Assembly: GCA_963931865.1 (NCBI GenBank)
Contig: OZ007509.1
Span: 14,220,048 to 14,284,047, forward strand
DNA: 64,000 nucleotides
Direction: 5' to 3'
Source: Axinella damicornis
Lineage: Eukaryota > Porifera > Demospongiae > Axinellida > Axinellidae
In this document: one piece after another, positions 12,701-23,280 of the stretch
How the letters are laid out: each line of letters starts with the position of its first letter
Position numbering within the stretch: position 1 is the stretch's first letter
Notes under the pieces: model-generated
The model's database searches: none
Seen by the model: only the letters and a program-made list of their open reading frames with translations
What the model was told of the DNA's origin: nothing
Position numbers and translations under genes: made by a program

Positions 12701-15700
12701 AAGAGAAGCCAGCGACGGTCTTTACCATAGATATGTGTCTTATATCTATGTCTTTACTAAGTCGCACTCTATCTCGCCGACGCAACGTGTGAAGGAGTTC
12801 CCTGACGAAGGTCTCACGGTTTGGTTTTTCATTGAGAATAATAGGTGGCTGTCTTGGGAAGAATTTTTTTCTAGGAAGAATAAATTTTTTAGGAATAAAA
12901 GAATAGAATAATGGGCAATATTTGATTTCCGCAAGCCTAGCACCCACCCACCTCCCCCTGTCCCGCCCTTTCTGCTGTCGCAGAACCTATCTCCCAAGGA
13001 CATTGCCGGATGTGACATCATGAAGCTGAAAGTCTCATGACACCTTAAGGCGTCATTAGTTGGGAAAGGGTTAAGTGGGTACACTATGGTGTACATATAC
13101 AGATGATACTCAAGTCTGTTGACCAAGAGCACCAGCTGAGTGGTCTATCAAACAGGCCTGGAGTGGGTTTCCTGTATACCATGAAATTGGCATCATCATC
13201 TAAGTGGCTTGTACTATGCACCCTGGCTACTTAATTGACTAAGCTTCTGCTGCAGGCTGTACATGCACTTGCCTGGGCTTGTTAACTCTTTACCAACCAA
13301 TGACTGCAAAAGCCGTTAGTAGCTCCCATAAGCCCATAAGAATTTATATGGGGAATTTAAATATTAGGTATTATACTTTAATACAGGGGTTGTGCTTTCT
13401 TAAGCTGTTTCTTATATATGGTTGGTAAAGAGTTAATTGCATCAGTATCTGTGTACCCATGTTCTATATTTCCAGTTAGTGGGTAGTTAGGTGTTCTATG
13501 CACTGTAAAAGACTATAGGGTTGTTATAACTGAGCTTGGTTACCTCAGTTGCAATTCCATGGAAAGCAGATCAAAGCAAATATAATGTACCTGTTTAGGA
13601 GATGCTTTGTTAACAAGGATGGGGACATTTAGCGACAAACAAGTGGACCCTTTTATGACCAGCATTTAAGTGGCCTCCCATGCATTACACATTGTAAGCT
13701 TTTATTGGACACTTTGGTAACAAGCAGATACACATTTAATTAGCACTTTGAACAAGCAGGCACAGTGTATGCAGATTGTAAGCTTTTAAGGGAACAAGGT
13801 ATGAATCCCAAGCAGGAGTGCCATGACCTGGATCCAGATCATTCTTCAGCTACATGGGATAGCATTTTAGAATTCCAATTGGAACTGGAACTGGGCTCAG
13901 TCAGTTAAAACAACTCTAGTCTTTTTACAGTGTGGCGGATAGAGCATAGACTGCCGCTAGAGCATAGGCGGCAGTATATGCCAGCTTATGGACTGCTACC
14001 AGTACCTTTGATCCGCCCACGCAGTATAGTGCAATAATTGTAAAACCACCACGATAAGATTATGATGGGCTCATAATATCCCGATACTACAATATCGATC
14101 CACCATCCTATTCGGAAGGCACGGTGTTCAAATGGCGAAATCCATTCAGCAAATTGTTGTCACTATGGCACACATCACAAAAGATGCCATCCTTATTATA
14201 GCAGCCCTGACTGGTTGATCCTTGCGCCAATTGCAAACAGTCTTATCACTAATATAGAGGCACAGTAGAGAAACCGGTATAAACCAGTATAGTTCTTTAC
14301 AGATTGTTGCTATATGCTGAGATATTCAGTCTGGAGTCATTTATTGGGTACATTGTTCATACGTTATTTATTACCACAATTGAATGGCAAAAGATCTTTA
14401 ATTAGCTGTGCTGTCTGTTTGTAGTTTAGGTGTAGTTGTGAGATAGCTGCTTCAGATACCTCAAAGAGCATGCTGTCATCCTCGATACCTTTCAAGCAGT
14501 TGCCGAAACATACCAAGAGGTCCAAGAAGGCATTCACAGTAAGAGAGGCATATATATGATCGAGGGCCTTACAAGTCTGAATGTTTAGGATTATGTAAAG
14601 GAAAAATTTTTTTTGATTGCACATCAATCGCTACATCTGGGGAAGCAGCAATTGGGAAAAGCTCACATACCGGGAGCTATCCGATACATTCATGTGGACA
14701 GCCCAGACAAAGATGACACACCAAATTTTCCCTTAAAAGCTTACAATCTGCATACAATGCGCCTGCTTGTTCAAAGTGTTCGTTAAATGTGTATCTGCTT
14801 GTTACCAAAGTGTCCAATAAAAGCTTACAATGTGTAATGCATGAATGCTGGTCATAAAAGGGTCCACTTGTTTGTCGCCAAATTTCCCCATGCTTGTTAA
14901 CAAAGTATCTCCTAAACAGGTACATCATACTTCCTTTGATCTGCTTTCTAATTGCAACTGAGCGAACCAAGCTCAGTTATAACAACCCTATAGTCTTTTA
15001 CAGTGATTGCTGGATAGTCAATAACATACTACTGAGATCATGCATAGCTTCAGTATTGTAGGGTCAGCAAGGGACGGAGAGTAGAACTGCAGTTGCAGTA
15101 TTCTAGCAAGAAAAGGTCAGGGAGAAGGCGAGAGTAAGGGAGCTCTGTTTCTTTTGGAATGTCATTGGCTATATGCACATAATATCACCTATTGACATAC
15201 ACACACATGCTATGTACAGCTGGCCCTTTCCTCATTACATGCAACTTCGACAGACTCTTTCTGATGGTGAATGAGAACTTCGAAGTGGTGTGTACAGATG
15301 ACCCCAGCAAAGCATCCCAGTTTTATGTCGTCCCCAACGATGATGATGAAGACAAATTTGGCATTGCCTATGATGCCAAGTCTTCACAGGAGAACGTGAT
15401 GCCGACTATCTGCTACCTGTCTGCTCCAGCCAACCTTTCTGGGCACAATCCTGGCCCACTGACAGTCACTGAACGCCCCACTTCTGAAGATTTGAATTTG
15501 ACAATTGAGAGCCGACTAACCAGGTGGCCTGTGCCGGTTGACCTCGATAAGTGGGTGAGTGGAGAGGACATCTTCTATATCAACTGTGCTCGAAGGTTTA
15601 TCTTTAGCAATGCCTACATCTGTGTGAAGCAGTACAAACCACTTCCCAATACAGCTCCTGTAATGCTTCCCACTGTCTCTACCCCTGGAGTTAAGTCTGG

Positions 15701-15896
15701 AGTTATGCCTCTTGCAGCCACTCCCAAGGAAGTACTGCGGCCCTCTGCGGACACACGAGAGGAGTCACCCACTTACATCACTGCCTGTGTCCCCTCAGTG
15801 GCTTATCACAACAAGACAGACACCTTCATGCTCTTTCGCCTCGTACGTGCCGACATACTCCAGCCTGATCAGCAGAATGACTCAACAGTAGACTAA
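9768..15896 (+). CDS. two-exon gene, 552-residue protein of unknown function
   Basis: Exon 1 (9768-10749) starts at ATG and ends at an AAGACAG/GTAAG donor. Exon 2 (15220-15896) follows TGTACAG and ends TAA. The join is in phase and gives 1,659 nt. The first half (residues 1-327) is charged and rich in Ser and Thr. It includes VSFKEDF, FEERLCHWILEQ, CRHRITHYVSKLELGAS, an Ala/Ser/Val-rich stretch and EAVIGVQVKPISHL. This recalls uncharacterised cnidarian and sponge proteins with a possibly MACPF-like fold, though I hold that weakly. The second half opens with GPFLITCNFDRLFL and contains NPGPLTV, DIFYINCARR and DTFMLFRL, suggesting a second all-beta domain. No signal peptide or membrane segment is seen. 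The intron is unusually long for the window and packed with transposons. I am sure it is a gene but cannot state its function. Confidence 0.82.
10960..11110. repeat. intronic transposon-like relic
   Basis: ACAGTAAAATCTGGACCTTCC...CCTCCGAGAAGAGGACAACC resembles the degenerate ends of pogo/Tigger-type elements, in which CCTCCGAGAAGAGG-like text recurs. No transposase frame is present. Confidence 0.35.
11099..11862. repeat. intronic fold-back repeat, two nested inverted pairs
   Basis: 11100-11154 pairs with 11332-11386 (CTATCGAGCTAGACCAAT...). Overlapping it, 11166-11315 pairs with 11719-11862 (shared GTCTGCTGGACTGTGGACCTGC and repeated AAAACGGACTGG-type blocks). Several nested insertions or a fold-back element would explain it. 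Confidence 0.75.
12060..13074 (-). mobile_element. TTAA-flanked non-autonomous transposon, interrupted copy
   Basis: Element 12064-13070 lies between TTAA at 12060-12063 and 13071-13074. Termini CTCTTTAGGGGCC and CCCTTTCCCAACTAATGACG (read inward on opposite strands) are short imperfect inverted repeats. It is the same family as the copies at 40901-41404 and 41747-42248 but about 500 bp longer because of the nested insert at 12449-12939. TTAA targets suggest mobilisation by a piggyBac-like or Kolobok-like transposase. It has no coding capacity. Confidence 0.82.
12441..12947. mobile_element. hAT-type MITE nested in the TTAA element
   Basis: The 491-bp element 12449-12939 has inverted ends TAGGCTTGCGGAAAT and ATTTCCGCAAGCCTA. 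It is flanked by identical 8-bp GCACCCAC at 12441-12448 and 12940-12947. The uninterrupted copies at 41030 and 41875 carry a single GCACCCAC, in inverse orientation, at this site, proving insertion. An 8-bp duplication is the hAT signature. Internal frames are fragments only. Confidence 0.85.
13501..15005. mobile_element. long-inverted-repeat transposon relic
   Basis: Starts CACTGTAAAAGACTATAGGG at 13501 and ends with the complement at 15005. The outer 270-300 bp of each side are inverted repeats (about 13501-13800 against 14730-15005). A further terminus copy, AGTCTTTTTACAGTG, ends at 13932, so a shorter 432-bp derivative may be nested or the element rearranged. No clear target duplication. 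An 87-codon frame at 14364-14627 (-) is unrecognised. Confidence 0.65.
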
Positions 15897-16439
15897 TTCA
15901 GTGGTGCTCCACATTCCGGCAATCCACCCCAGTAACTATACAGCTGCACAAATTGGAGATTCAAACAAAAACTTGTGTAGGTAGATGAGCTGTTGTAACG
16001 TGTGTACATGCATAAATTCTGTGTTTGTACTGCTGCTAAGTTAATGTACAGTAATAAGTGATTTTTCTTCTTTCAGTTCATGTTTGGCTGGACTATTGCT
16101 AGCTGCCAGCTATGCAAATGTGTGGTGCTAATTCATCAATGATGGTAGATCTATAATCTATTCAGCATGCTTACTGTCATTCCTTTTTCATAGCACCTTT
16201 CAAAGCTAGACTCTGAGACGTATACGTTTCCCGCACATGCATTCCACGGAAAACTGCTTCAGATAAACCCCAACATGGAAGCTACAGTCCCAGGTAGTTT
16301 TTCCTGTGGTAGCTACAACAGTTACTGCAAAAACTAGGAAATGAGAGTGTCTCTTGCGTCATCTTCCTTCTGTGTGCTTAGATCACGTCCACCATCAGTT
16401 GTTCATCCAGTGGCCCTGGTAATGTGCGTACGCTACAAG
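15897..16439. other. 3' flank of the two-exon gene
   Basis: AT-rich non-coding sequence. The presumed 3' UTR and polyadenylation region should lie here, but I see no perfect AATAAA. Nothing else recognised. Confidence 0.4.
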
Positions 16440-16713
16440 TTTGTGGTGTGAGTGGGCAGTTAATGGATGGGATGTGATGTGTGAGGACGATGTGAGTCAG
16501 GGCAGGACACGCCTACTGGGTCAAGTCAGTTTGTGGTGTGAGTGGGCAGTTAATGGATGGGATGTGATGTGTGAGGACGATGTGAGTCAGGACAGGATCG
16601 ACACGCCTACTGGGTCAAGTCAGTTTGTGGTGTGAGTCGGCAGTTAATGGATGGGATGTGATGCGTGAGGACGATGTGAGTCAGGACAGGACACGCCTAC
16701 TGGGTCAAGTCAG
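16440..16713 (+). repeat. three tandem copies of a 90-94 bp unit
   Basis: Units start TTTGTGGTGTGAGT at 16440, 16530 and 16624 and end GGGTCAAGTCAG. The last copy joins directly to the LINE reverse-transcriptase sequence, in frame with it for a short distance. The middle unit has a 4-bp insertion. Confidence 0.85.
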
Positions 16714-19094
16714 AAGCCTTAAGTCATACATCCAAGCCTTGGATGATACTAAAGCAAGTGGTCCAGATGGGATTTCCATCAAAATGCTCAAATTCACCGC
16801 AACAAGCATTGCTCCATCCCTTGCCAAGCTTTTCAACATTTCCATCAAACTTGGGCACTTTCCAACTTGTTGGAAAACTTCTTCTGTTGTACCCATACCG
16901 AAGTCATCCCAACACAGCGAGGCTGCCAATTATAGACCAATATCTCTCCTATCTGTAGTGAGCAAGCTGCTAGAGCGACACATTCATCAAGTAATCACCA
17001 TCCACCTCAATGAAAATAGAACACTCTCCAATATGCAGTGGGGATTCCAATCGGGAAAATCCACAGTCACAGCTCTACTGGCTGTAACACATGACTGGTT
17101 TAAAGCACTCGAATCCAGACACAATGTATGCTCCGTTTTCTTCGACCTTTTGTTTAAGGTAGGAAACACGGCATCGGCGAAATCGCGCAATTTTGCTCAT
17201 GAATAATTAATGAGATGTCATCACTCGCATACAGTTATTTAGAGTTATTGATCTGTTTACGTTTTCCCATGGCGGCAACCGGAATAAACAAGGGGGGCTT
17301 CTCTCTTTGATGCGGCTAGCGGCCCTTTCGAGTTTCAAATCGGTACTCTGATGTGGCCGTGCGGTACTTTGAAGATTTGTTTGAACACTTCTTTTCTTTT
17401 TTTTTTCTTTTTTTTTAAGTAAGAAGCTATTCTGGCTTATTGGATGTAACGATGGACTATCTGAGGGGGAATAGCTAGGTGGAGTGAGCAGGAATGTTTG
17501 TGGGTCTGCTGAAGTGGCCGAAGAACAGCCTGGAAAGTGAACAGCCTCCGACAGCTCCCTGGCCAAGGTACTCTAGAGAGTTGACCTTTCGGCATTACAG
17601 GCCCCGCCCATTTTCGTGTTAGGGCGAATTTGGCTGGTTTGGTAGCTGGACTGGGCTGGTGAGAGGGAGTAGATGTGTGGCCAAAACTCGGTAACCGAGA
17701 GGTGAACGTGGAAAAGCATCCCTATTTTTGCAGGGGGTAGGTTGACCTTTTGGAAACTGGCCTTGGCTTGAGTCGGTTTTAGTTGGTGTGCGTGGAATTT
17801 TTTTTGAAAGCCTAGGGTAGCCAAACCTCTGTTTTGAGGGTGGCAGTGAGTTTTGGGCTGTAGCCTGCAAGTGAGGAGAGCAGGTGGTAAATCCATCCGT
17901 AGTTTTGGGGCCTGTTTTGTGTGTGTATTGATGATGGGGTCAGAGTGTGGGTGGGGCCTTGGAGAGGGTCCAAATTTTCAGTTTCGTAGAGGGCCTTAAA
18001 ATTGAGTTTTAGGGCATTTTCAAGCAGAGGGAGCAGTTTGATGCAAAGTATTGCTGAAACTTGTGTACGCTTTGATGCTGCCCATTTATCCATCAACTTG
18101 GTTTCGGAGATCGCGGTACCCATGTTTCCTACCTTAAAGCACTCGAATCCAGACACAATGTATGCTCCGTTTTCTTCGACCTTCGCAAGGCTTTCGATTC
18201 TGTTCCGCACAGATTACTTTTAGAAAAACTGAACACATATGCATTGGATTCCCACATCTTGTCATGGTTGCACAGCTACCTTGCCGAAAGAAAACAACAT
18301 GTGGTTGTCGGAGGAGCTTCATCTCCTGACTCACCTGTGCTCTCAGGAGTTCCACAAGGGTCTGTTTTGGGTCCGCTATTATTCCTTATTTATATTGATG
18401 ACGTGTCGTCTCTCCAGCTGTCAGAAAACTCAGTCCTAAACCTCTATGCAGATGACATGCTCTTGTACAAACAAATCAAGTGCGGTGAGGATTACCAGCA
18501 GTTGCAAATGGACATTGATAAAATCAGTTCATGGGTAGATCACAATAATTTATCACTTAACCCAGCCAAATGCAAGACCATGCTGCTCTCAAGAAAGCGG
18601 AATCTCAGTCATCCTCCACAGCTCCTATATACTAAACGAGGCACCACTTGAACAAGTAGAAGCCTTTAAGTACTTGGGAGTGCTCATTTCATCAGACTTG
18701 TCTTGGTCCAGGCACATTGACTCCATCTGTGCAAAAGGAAAGAGACTTATTGGCCTGTTATACAGAAGGTTCTCCACTAATGTAAGCAGTGAAAGATTAA
18801 TAGAAATGTACAAATATCTAGTGCGCCCTCACCTCGAATATGCCGCCCCTGTGTGGGATCCCCACCTTCTCAAAGACATAAAATCTGTGGAGAATGTACA
18901 AAAATATGGACTAAAGATGTGTTTAAAAAAGTGGGATCTAGGATACCAAGAGCTGCTCCATCTTGCTCAAATTCCTACACTCGAGAACAGGAGAATTTAT
19001 AACTTTGTACTCTCTTTAAGATCATCCATGGTCTCTTCCCTTTCACACCTGATGTATTTATGCCACAACCTAGTAGACATAACTATAATCTTCC
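16714..19094 (+). mobile_element. CR1-like LINE reverse transcriptase, broken
   Basis: Encodes a non-LTR reverse transcriptase in pieces. 16714-17149 holds KASGPDGISIKML, VVPIPKS and NYRPISLLSVVSKLLE. After a 976-bp insert, 18184-18651 holds KAFDSVPH, GVPQGSVLGPLLFLIYIDD and the YADDM catalytic box, and 18652-19094 holds KYLGVL and a thumb-like C-terminus with LVRPHLEYAAPVWDP. A frameshift lies near 18620-18630, and others follow 18890. The 5' endonuclease domain and the 3' tail are both missing. The coding sequence ends abruptly at RHNYN, where the inverted-repeat arm begins. It is inactive. Confidence 0.88.
17154..18137. mobile_element. TTAA-flanked element inside the LINE
   Basis: The 976-bp element 17158-18133 has inverted ends GGTAGGAAACA and TGTTTCCTACC, flanked by TTAA at 17154-17157 and 18134-18137. 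In addition, 50 bp of LINE sequence (17100-17149) is repeated at 18134-18183, so the host sequence is duplicated far beyond TTAA, with 8 extra bases (TTGTTTAA) at the left junction. No transposase frame. Confidence 0.82.
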
Positions 19095-19803
19095 ATTTGC
19101 TGAAAATGGTTCCATCTACGACTACATTCACAAAGAGCACAAGAAGCCTCCTCTCTCACAGATGTTACTCTGGGCAGTACAAGTGGCTGAAGGTATGTAT
19201 TCATGGCCAATCAAAGGGACGAAGTGCTGTCCACCAGGAGTTTGTTGCCGTGGTATTGTTGCAAGTGTACGGAGTGCCATTGGTGTGGTATTTACTGGAT
19301 GGCTATGTACGTAATACCATAGTAATTATGCTAACTGGTTGAAGTCACACTTGTGTTGGGAATGTTCAAAAGAGCACAAGAACAATAATTAAGTTAGCCT
19401 ATAGCAGACCACTTTGCCATGGCAGGTCACACCTTCGTGCCTGCTCTTGACTCCACAGTGTAGAGTACATGTGACAAGCAGCACTTGAGCAGCTATTATT
19501 TGCTTGGCTGATACAACAACATTCCATGTACATGTTTAGGTGGTAGCAATGCTGTCCTCAATCAGTAGCACAGTAATTGTGGCATGTTGCTTGTGACTGT
19601 GTAGATGCATACAATATTGCTTTGTTCAATCACAGGAATGGTGTACCTCCACCAGCGTGACATTATTCACAGAGATCTGAAGTCCAGCAATGGTAAGAGA
19701 ATTGCATGGTGGTATAAGTAATGAGTTTGTGTGCATTCGGAAAACTCAGGCATGACTAAGCTGCCTGAAATGTTCTGGCAGCTTATATTATCATGTTAGT
19801 TGT

Positions 19804-19843
19804 TAGCCTCGTTCCCAGGCCGCGTGGGCTGGGAACGAGGCTA
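19804..19843. repeat. short hairpin TAGCCTCGTTCCCAG...
   Basis: 40-bp hairpin in a kinase intron. Its partner in the other arm is 63212-63251, so it predates the divergence of the arms. Confidence 0.8.
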
Positions 19844-20920
19844 GTTAGTTGTACACCATTAACCTGAGAACATTTTTATTACATCACTTCCATGTCTATA
19901 TCTGCCTCGTTATTGAATGGAAATTTGCCATCAGATATGCTGATACCACACCACAGTAGCTACTCACGATGAGGATTGTATATCTCTTCCCTGCAGTTCT
20001 CCTCACATCCACAATGGACGCAAAGGTAACAAACTGCAGTGTTACAACTACAGTAATATGCCACTCTGTCCCGAGCCATGGGAAGTATATAAGCTCTTCC
20101 CTGCATGAACCCTCACACAGATCTGTGATCTTGGGTCCGCCCGGAGTTTGGACCACACCACACAGCAGACCACAGCGGTTGGCACGTACGCCTGGATGTC
20201 TCCTGAGGTAAGGAGGCATGCCGCTGAGCATGCTACTCATTAGTACATTTAGTATATGAACTAATAGGGTCAGGGTCAGGACAAGAGCATCTCCTCCGTC
20301 TAGAGGTTCTTGACATGATCTAGAGCCAGCCAGTTCTCTGTCAGCATGAGCCTCTCAATTCCCCCCAAGCTAGAAGTAAGGGTAGGGATTGAGAAAGACC
20401 TGAATGTGTCTTCATAAATGTTTTTGAGATGATTAATTTTTCTTCAGATGTTGCGAAGAGAGGAAGTTTCCAAATCGTGTGATGTCTATTCGTATGGTGT
20501 GTTAGTGTTTGAGATAGCGACACAACAAGTTCCATTCCCGGACGTTCTTCCTATCGTCGCTGCTGTCATGACGATGGAAGGCAAGGTGGGCCATTCAGAA
20601 GGTACCAGTCACTATAAGGATTGGTACTATAGCTGTCCTTAACAAGAGCTTGCTGTATTGACCTTTGGTTGGAGATGCTAAACTAAACATTGACGAGCAT
20701 TGCTGGAGTCGGTGATGTCACTACTGTCACTTTATCACTCTCTACACAGCGCCCAACCATTCCTGAGACATGTGATCCACGTTTAGCCGACCTGCATGAT
20801 TAGATGCTGCTGGAAGCAAGATCCTAAGGTACATTGTTGTGGCTGAATCTGTCATTATGGTTTGAACTATGTTGGTGCCGACATAATCACACCTTTTGAG
20901 TCAACACCCTTGCACTGGGG

Positions 20921-20921
20921 C

Positions 20922-20952
<31 letters not shown>
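20921..20952. repeat. poly-G tract
   Basis: About 30 G in the last kinase intron. The other arm has only a short CCCCCCATCCCC here (62120), so the tract expanded in one copy. Confidence 0.85.
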
Positions 20953-20954
<2 letters not shown>

Positions 20955-21299
20955 TGATGCAATGTAGATGTAAAGTGCAATACTTTGCCATCATGTAGTC
21001 ATCTGAATCTGTCATGATTTGAACTGGCCCTGTTCCTAGGTTCCCCTTGCATTTCATATTGCTGCTCAAGACTTCTGTGATGGGTGGGCCCTTTAACACA
21101 CTGCTTTTGAACCCTATGCAAGAACTTTCGCGTGAAGAGGGGGGTGGGGGGTTGGGGGTGGGCGCTTGATACATATCACTACAGTAGCCATGCTGGCTAC
21201 GTGTACATGCATCATATTTCTGGTATGTTCTGTATACCACAGGCCAGACCCACTTTCAGAGAAAATCTGGCAACTTTGAAAACCATCACCCACTGAACT

Positions 21300-22150
21300 G
21301 CCAGGTTTGATTTACTTTTGGACTTCACCCCGTATCTGCTGTCAATGCAATTAACTGTTGTTATAATTACTTTATTGTGTTTATTAGTATTTTTATATGC
21401 ATTATTGTATTAATCGTTTAATTAAGTGTTTAATTAATTAGGTTTGTGTTACCTTTATTGCTCCCTGTTTTCCTTTTGTAGTTGTGTCACTGCTACGTGT
21501 GCATGTATGTTGGCTAGTGCTACTACTACTTGCAAGTATTTTTCCTTATTCATTTTTTGACGTCATTTGCATCATATATAGAATTCAAAATTGATGTACT
21601 GTAAACATGTTAGGGGTCAATGCTCACGAAGAGCAATTCATTTAAGCTGGTGAAGCTATCTAGTCTGGTTTCTAGAATTAGTGGAGGCGAGGAGGAGAGA
21701 AAAGTAGCAGCAAACGAAAATGGTGATGCCGTTGAAGACAGAGGGTAGGTTGGGCGGGTGATTTTGTTAGGCTTCCTAATGTTGCCAGCTAGAGCTCAAG
21801 CCGGTAGTTGTGTCACAGTTATTGTATCCATGCACATGTAGAGAAGTTATTGATTATCATACGTATACCTGTAGGACGCGCTGGCGGGGAAGCTAGGTGT
21901 AAACCTCGAGCACGGAATAGCTATGTGGGAACGGAGGGAAAGTTTGGAGCAAAAACGTTTCTATCACTGAGAAGAGGAGGTTCAAGTTCAGACTTCAAAC
22001 TAATATGCCTGCTTAATACATGCACCAACTTTTGAAGTCTGCATGAAGCCCTTTCACACTGGCCAAGCTAGCTCTGAGTGCTCTATTTCACAAATTTCAA
22101 TATTTCTGAAAGTGGAAACTCATATCAACGTGCATGAGTCAGCAGGATCA
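21300..22150. other. 3' flank of kinase, no gene supported
   Basis: Includes AT-rich sequence 21360-21440 matched at 61625-61720. A frame around 21628-21745 (KLSSLVSRISGGEEERK) is open and ends at a GTAGGT donor-like site, but its counterpart near 61000 is diverged, so it is not called. Confidence 0.4.
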
Positions 22151-22444
22151 GAGGGACTTAGCTACCCCTCTGCAAATAGCACTAGGGCTGAACTTGTGCA
22201 GAGCAACAGAATTTTTTGCTGCACTCCTATTTTGCTTAACTACCGTTCCAGTTACCCCACCCACTAATTTTGATGTGCCTTGATGTTTGGCTACCTCAAT
22301 TGCAAAAGGAACCACTGCAGCTAGAACCAAGGGGCCCACCACGGAGCTGCGAAGCGTACAAGATTTTGAAATCTGATTTCTAGCGATTTCCTTTTCGGAT
22401 TCTTGATTTCCATCTTGATTTCTGGATTTCTGTTTTGATTTCAT
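22148..22444 (-). CDS. hypothetical small protein, arm-conserved frame
   Basis: A 98-codon frame whose central part (TLRSSVVGPLVLAAVVPFAI, then EVAKHQ and LVGGVTGTVVKQNRSAAKNS) is nearly identical in the other arm at 60646-60897. It contains one hydrophobic stretch that could span a membrane. Preceding bases are rich in GATTTC/GAAATC repeats, so it may be part of a repeat. No family recognised, and start and end differ between the copies. Confidence 0.3.
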   Translation of the reverse strand: MKSKQKSRNQDGNQESEKEIARNQISKSCTLRSSVVGPLVLAAVVPFAIEVAKHQGTSKLVGGVTGTVVKQNRSAAKNSVALHKFSPSAICRGVAKSL

Positions 22445-22956
22445 GATATCTATGTTGATTTCAAATTGGCACGTGAGCTGAGGCTCGTGTACTGACTAGT
22501 ATACGGACGTTAGCAAACAGAACCAAGGTGATTTCTGATTTCATGAAGGCTTGATTTCATGATTTCTGCTGTGATTTCAGCGGGTGGCGTGTATACGAGA
22601 TTTCAACCATGGCAGGCCCCTTGGCTAAAACTGCGAACTTTGCATCATAGCTTGAGGAAAGACTGCGCTATCTACTGAAATTTGCAGCAGCTTCCAGTCA
22701 GAGCTGATTTCCTGAATATTGCAGTTACCCCGCTTTACCTTGCAGTTACTCAATAGCATCATTGGACGCTGCTCCTTGTAGTCTCGAACCCAGACCCAAA
22801 CCAACCCTTGCTGCTCGAATTGCTTCCATGTTGGGGTTCATCTGAAGCAGTTTTCCAGAGATTTCTGCAGCTTGGGATTCTTCTACTGCACGCCTAGTCC
22901 ATCCACCAGAAGGCTCTATTAAGATCGACAAAGACCTCAACAAAGGAGGTCCTTAA

Positions 22957-23280
22957 TTATACAACCATATTTATATTTGATACACCACAGCAGCTGGCAT
23001 CGGTAATCCCATAACTGGTGTGCAGGTCTTTGCTGACAGTAAACAATGCATCGATATTCAACGTGGCTACATGCTTATCGGTGATGACCTGAACAAAGGA
23101 GTTCAGGGAAAGTACATCTACTTGTGTTCCTGATCTCCCTCTACCCATCTGATTCCAGCTGGGTCCACATTGATCAAGATTGCAGTGAGGGTGCTCGTGG
23201 CTGGTATTCTTATGTGTGTACAAGTATACGTGACAAGTGAATATGCAGACAGCAGCCACAGTGGACACCTCTAGTTGCAT
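22957..23280 (-). pseudogene. diverged paralogue of the SFVQVITNKHV exon
   Basis: Encodes LNSFVQVITDKHVATLNIDAL and LHTSYGITD, closely related to the frames at 24936-25454 and 59696-60250. The upstream half is rearranged and loses the shared ISISGETQ part. Probably the remnant of the tandem duplication that also doubled the FGF-like gene. Confidence 0.45.

Larger units (their letters stand above)
19095..21296 (+). pseudogene. ZAK/MLK-like protein kinase, 5'-truncated and frameshifted copy
   Basis: Exons 19095-19192, 19636-19692, 19997-20025, 20121-20207, 20448-20585, 20750-20828 and 21243-21296 (TGA). They encode FAENGSIYDYIH, YLHQRDIIHRDLKSSN (catalytic loop), AKICDLGSAR (DLG for DFG), VGTYAWMSPE, SCDVYSYGVLVFEIATQ and ARPTFRENL, a tyrosine-kinase-like MAP3K related to ZAK/MLK. 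Against the copy at 61768-63949, exon 20750-20828 has four extra bases (CATG after GACCTG) that shift the frame to a stop. The first exon is fused to LINE sequence instead of its own upstream exons. All splice sites remain. This copy cannot make the full C-lobe. Confidence 0.82.

Noticed and set aside
15192..15219. ATG at 15192 as an independent gene start for exon 2
   Set aside because: The codons before 15220 fall in the intron with a clear acceptor (TGTACAG), and the in-phase join with exon 1 is better supported.
16440..16713. Three regularly spaced repeats suggesting a CRISPR-like array
   Set aside because: The units are contiguous, without unique spacers, in a eukaryotic genome. It is a tandem repeat.
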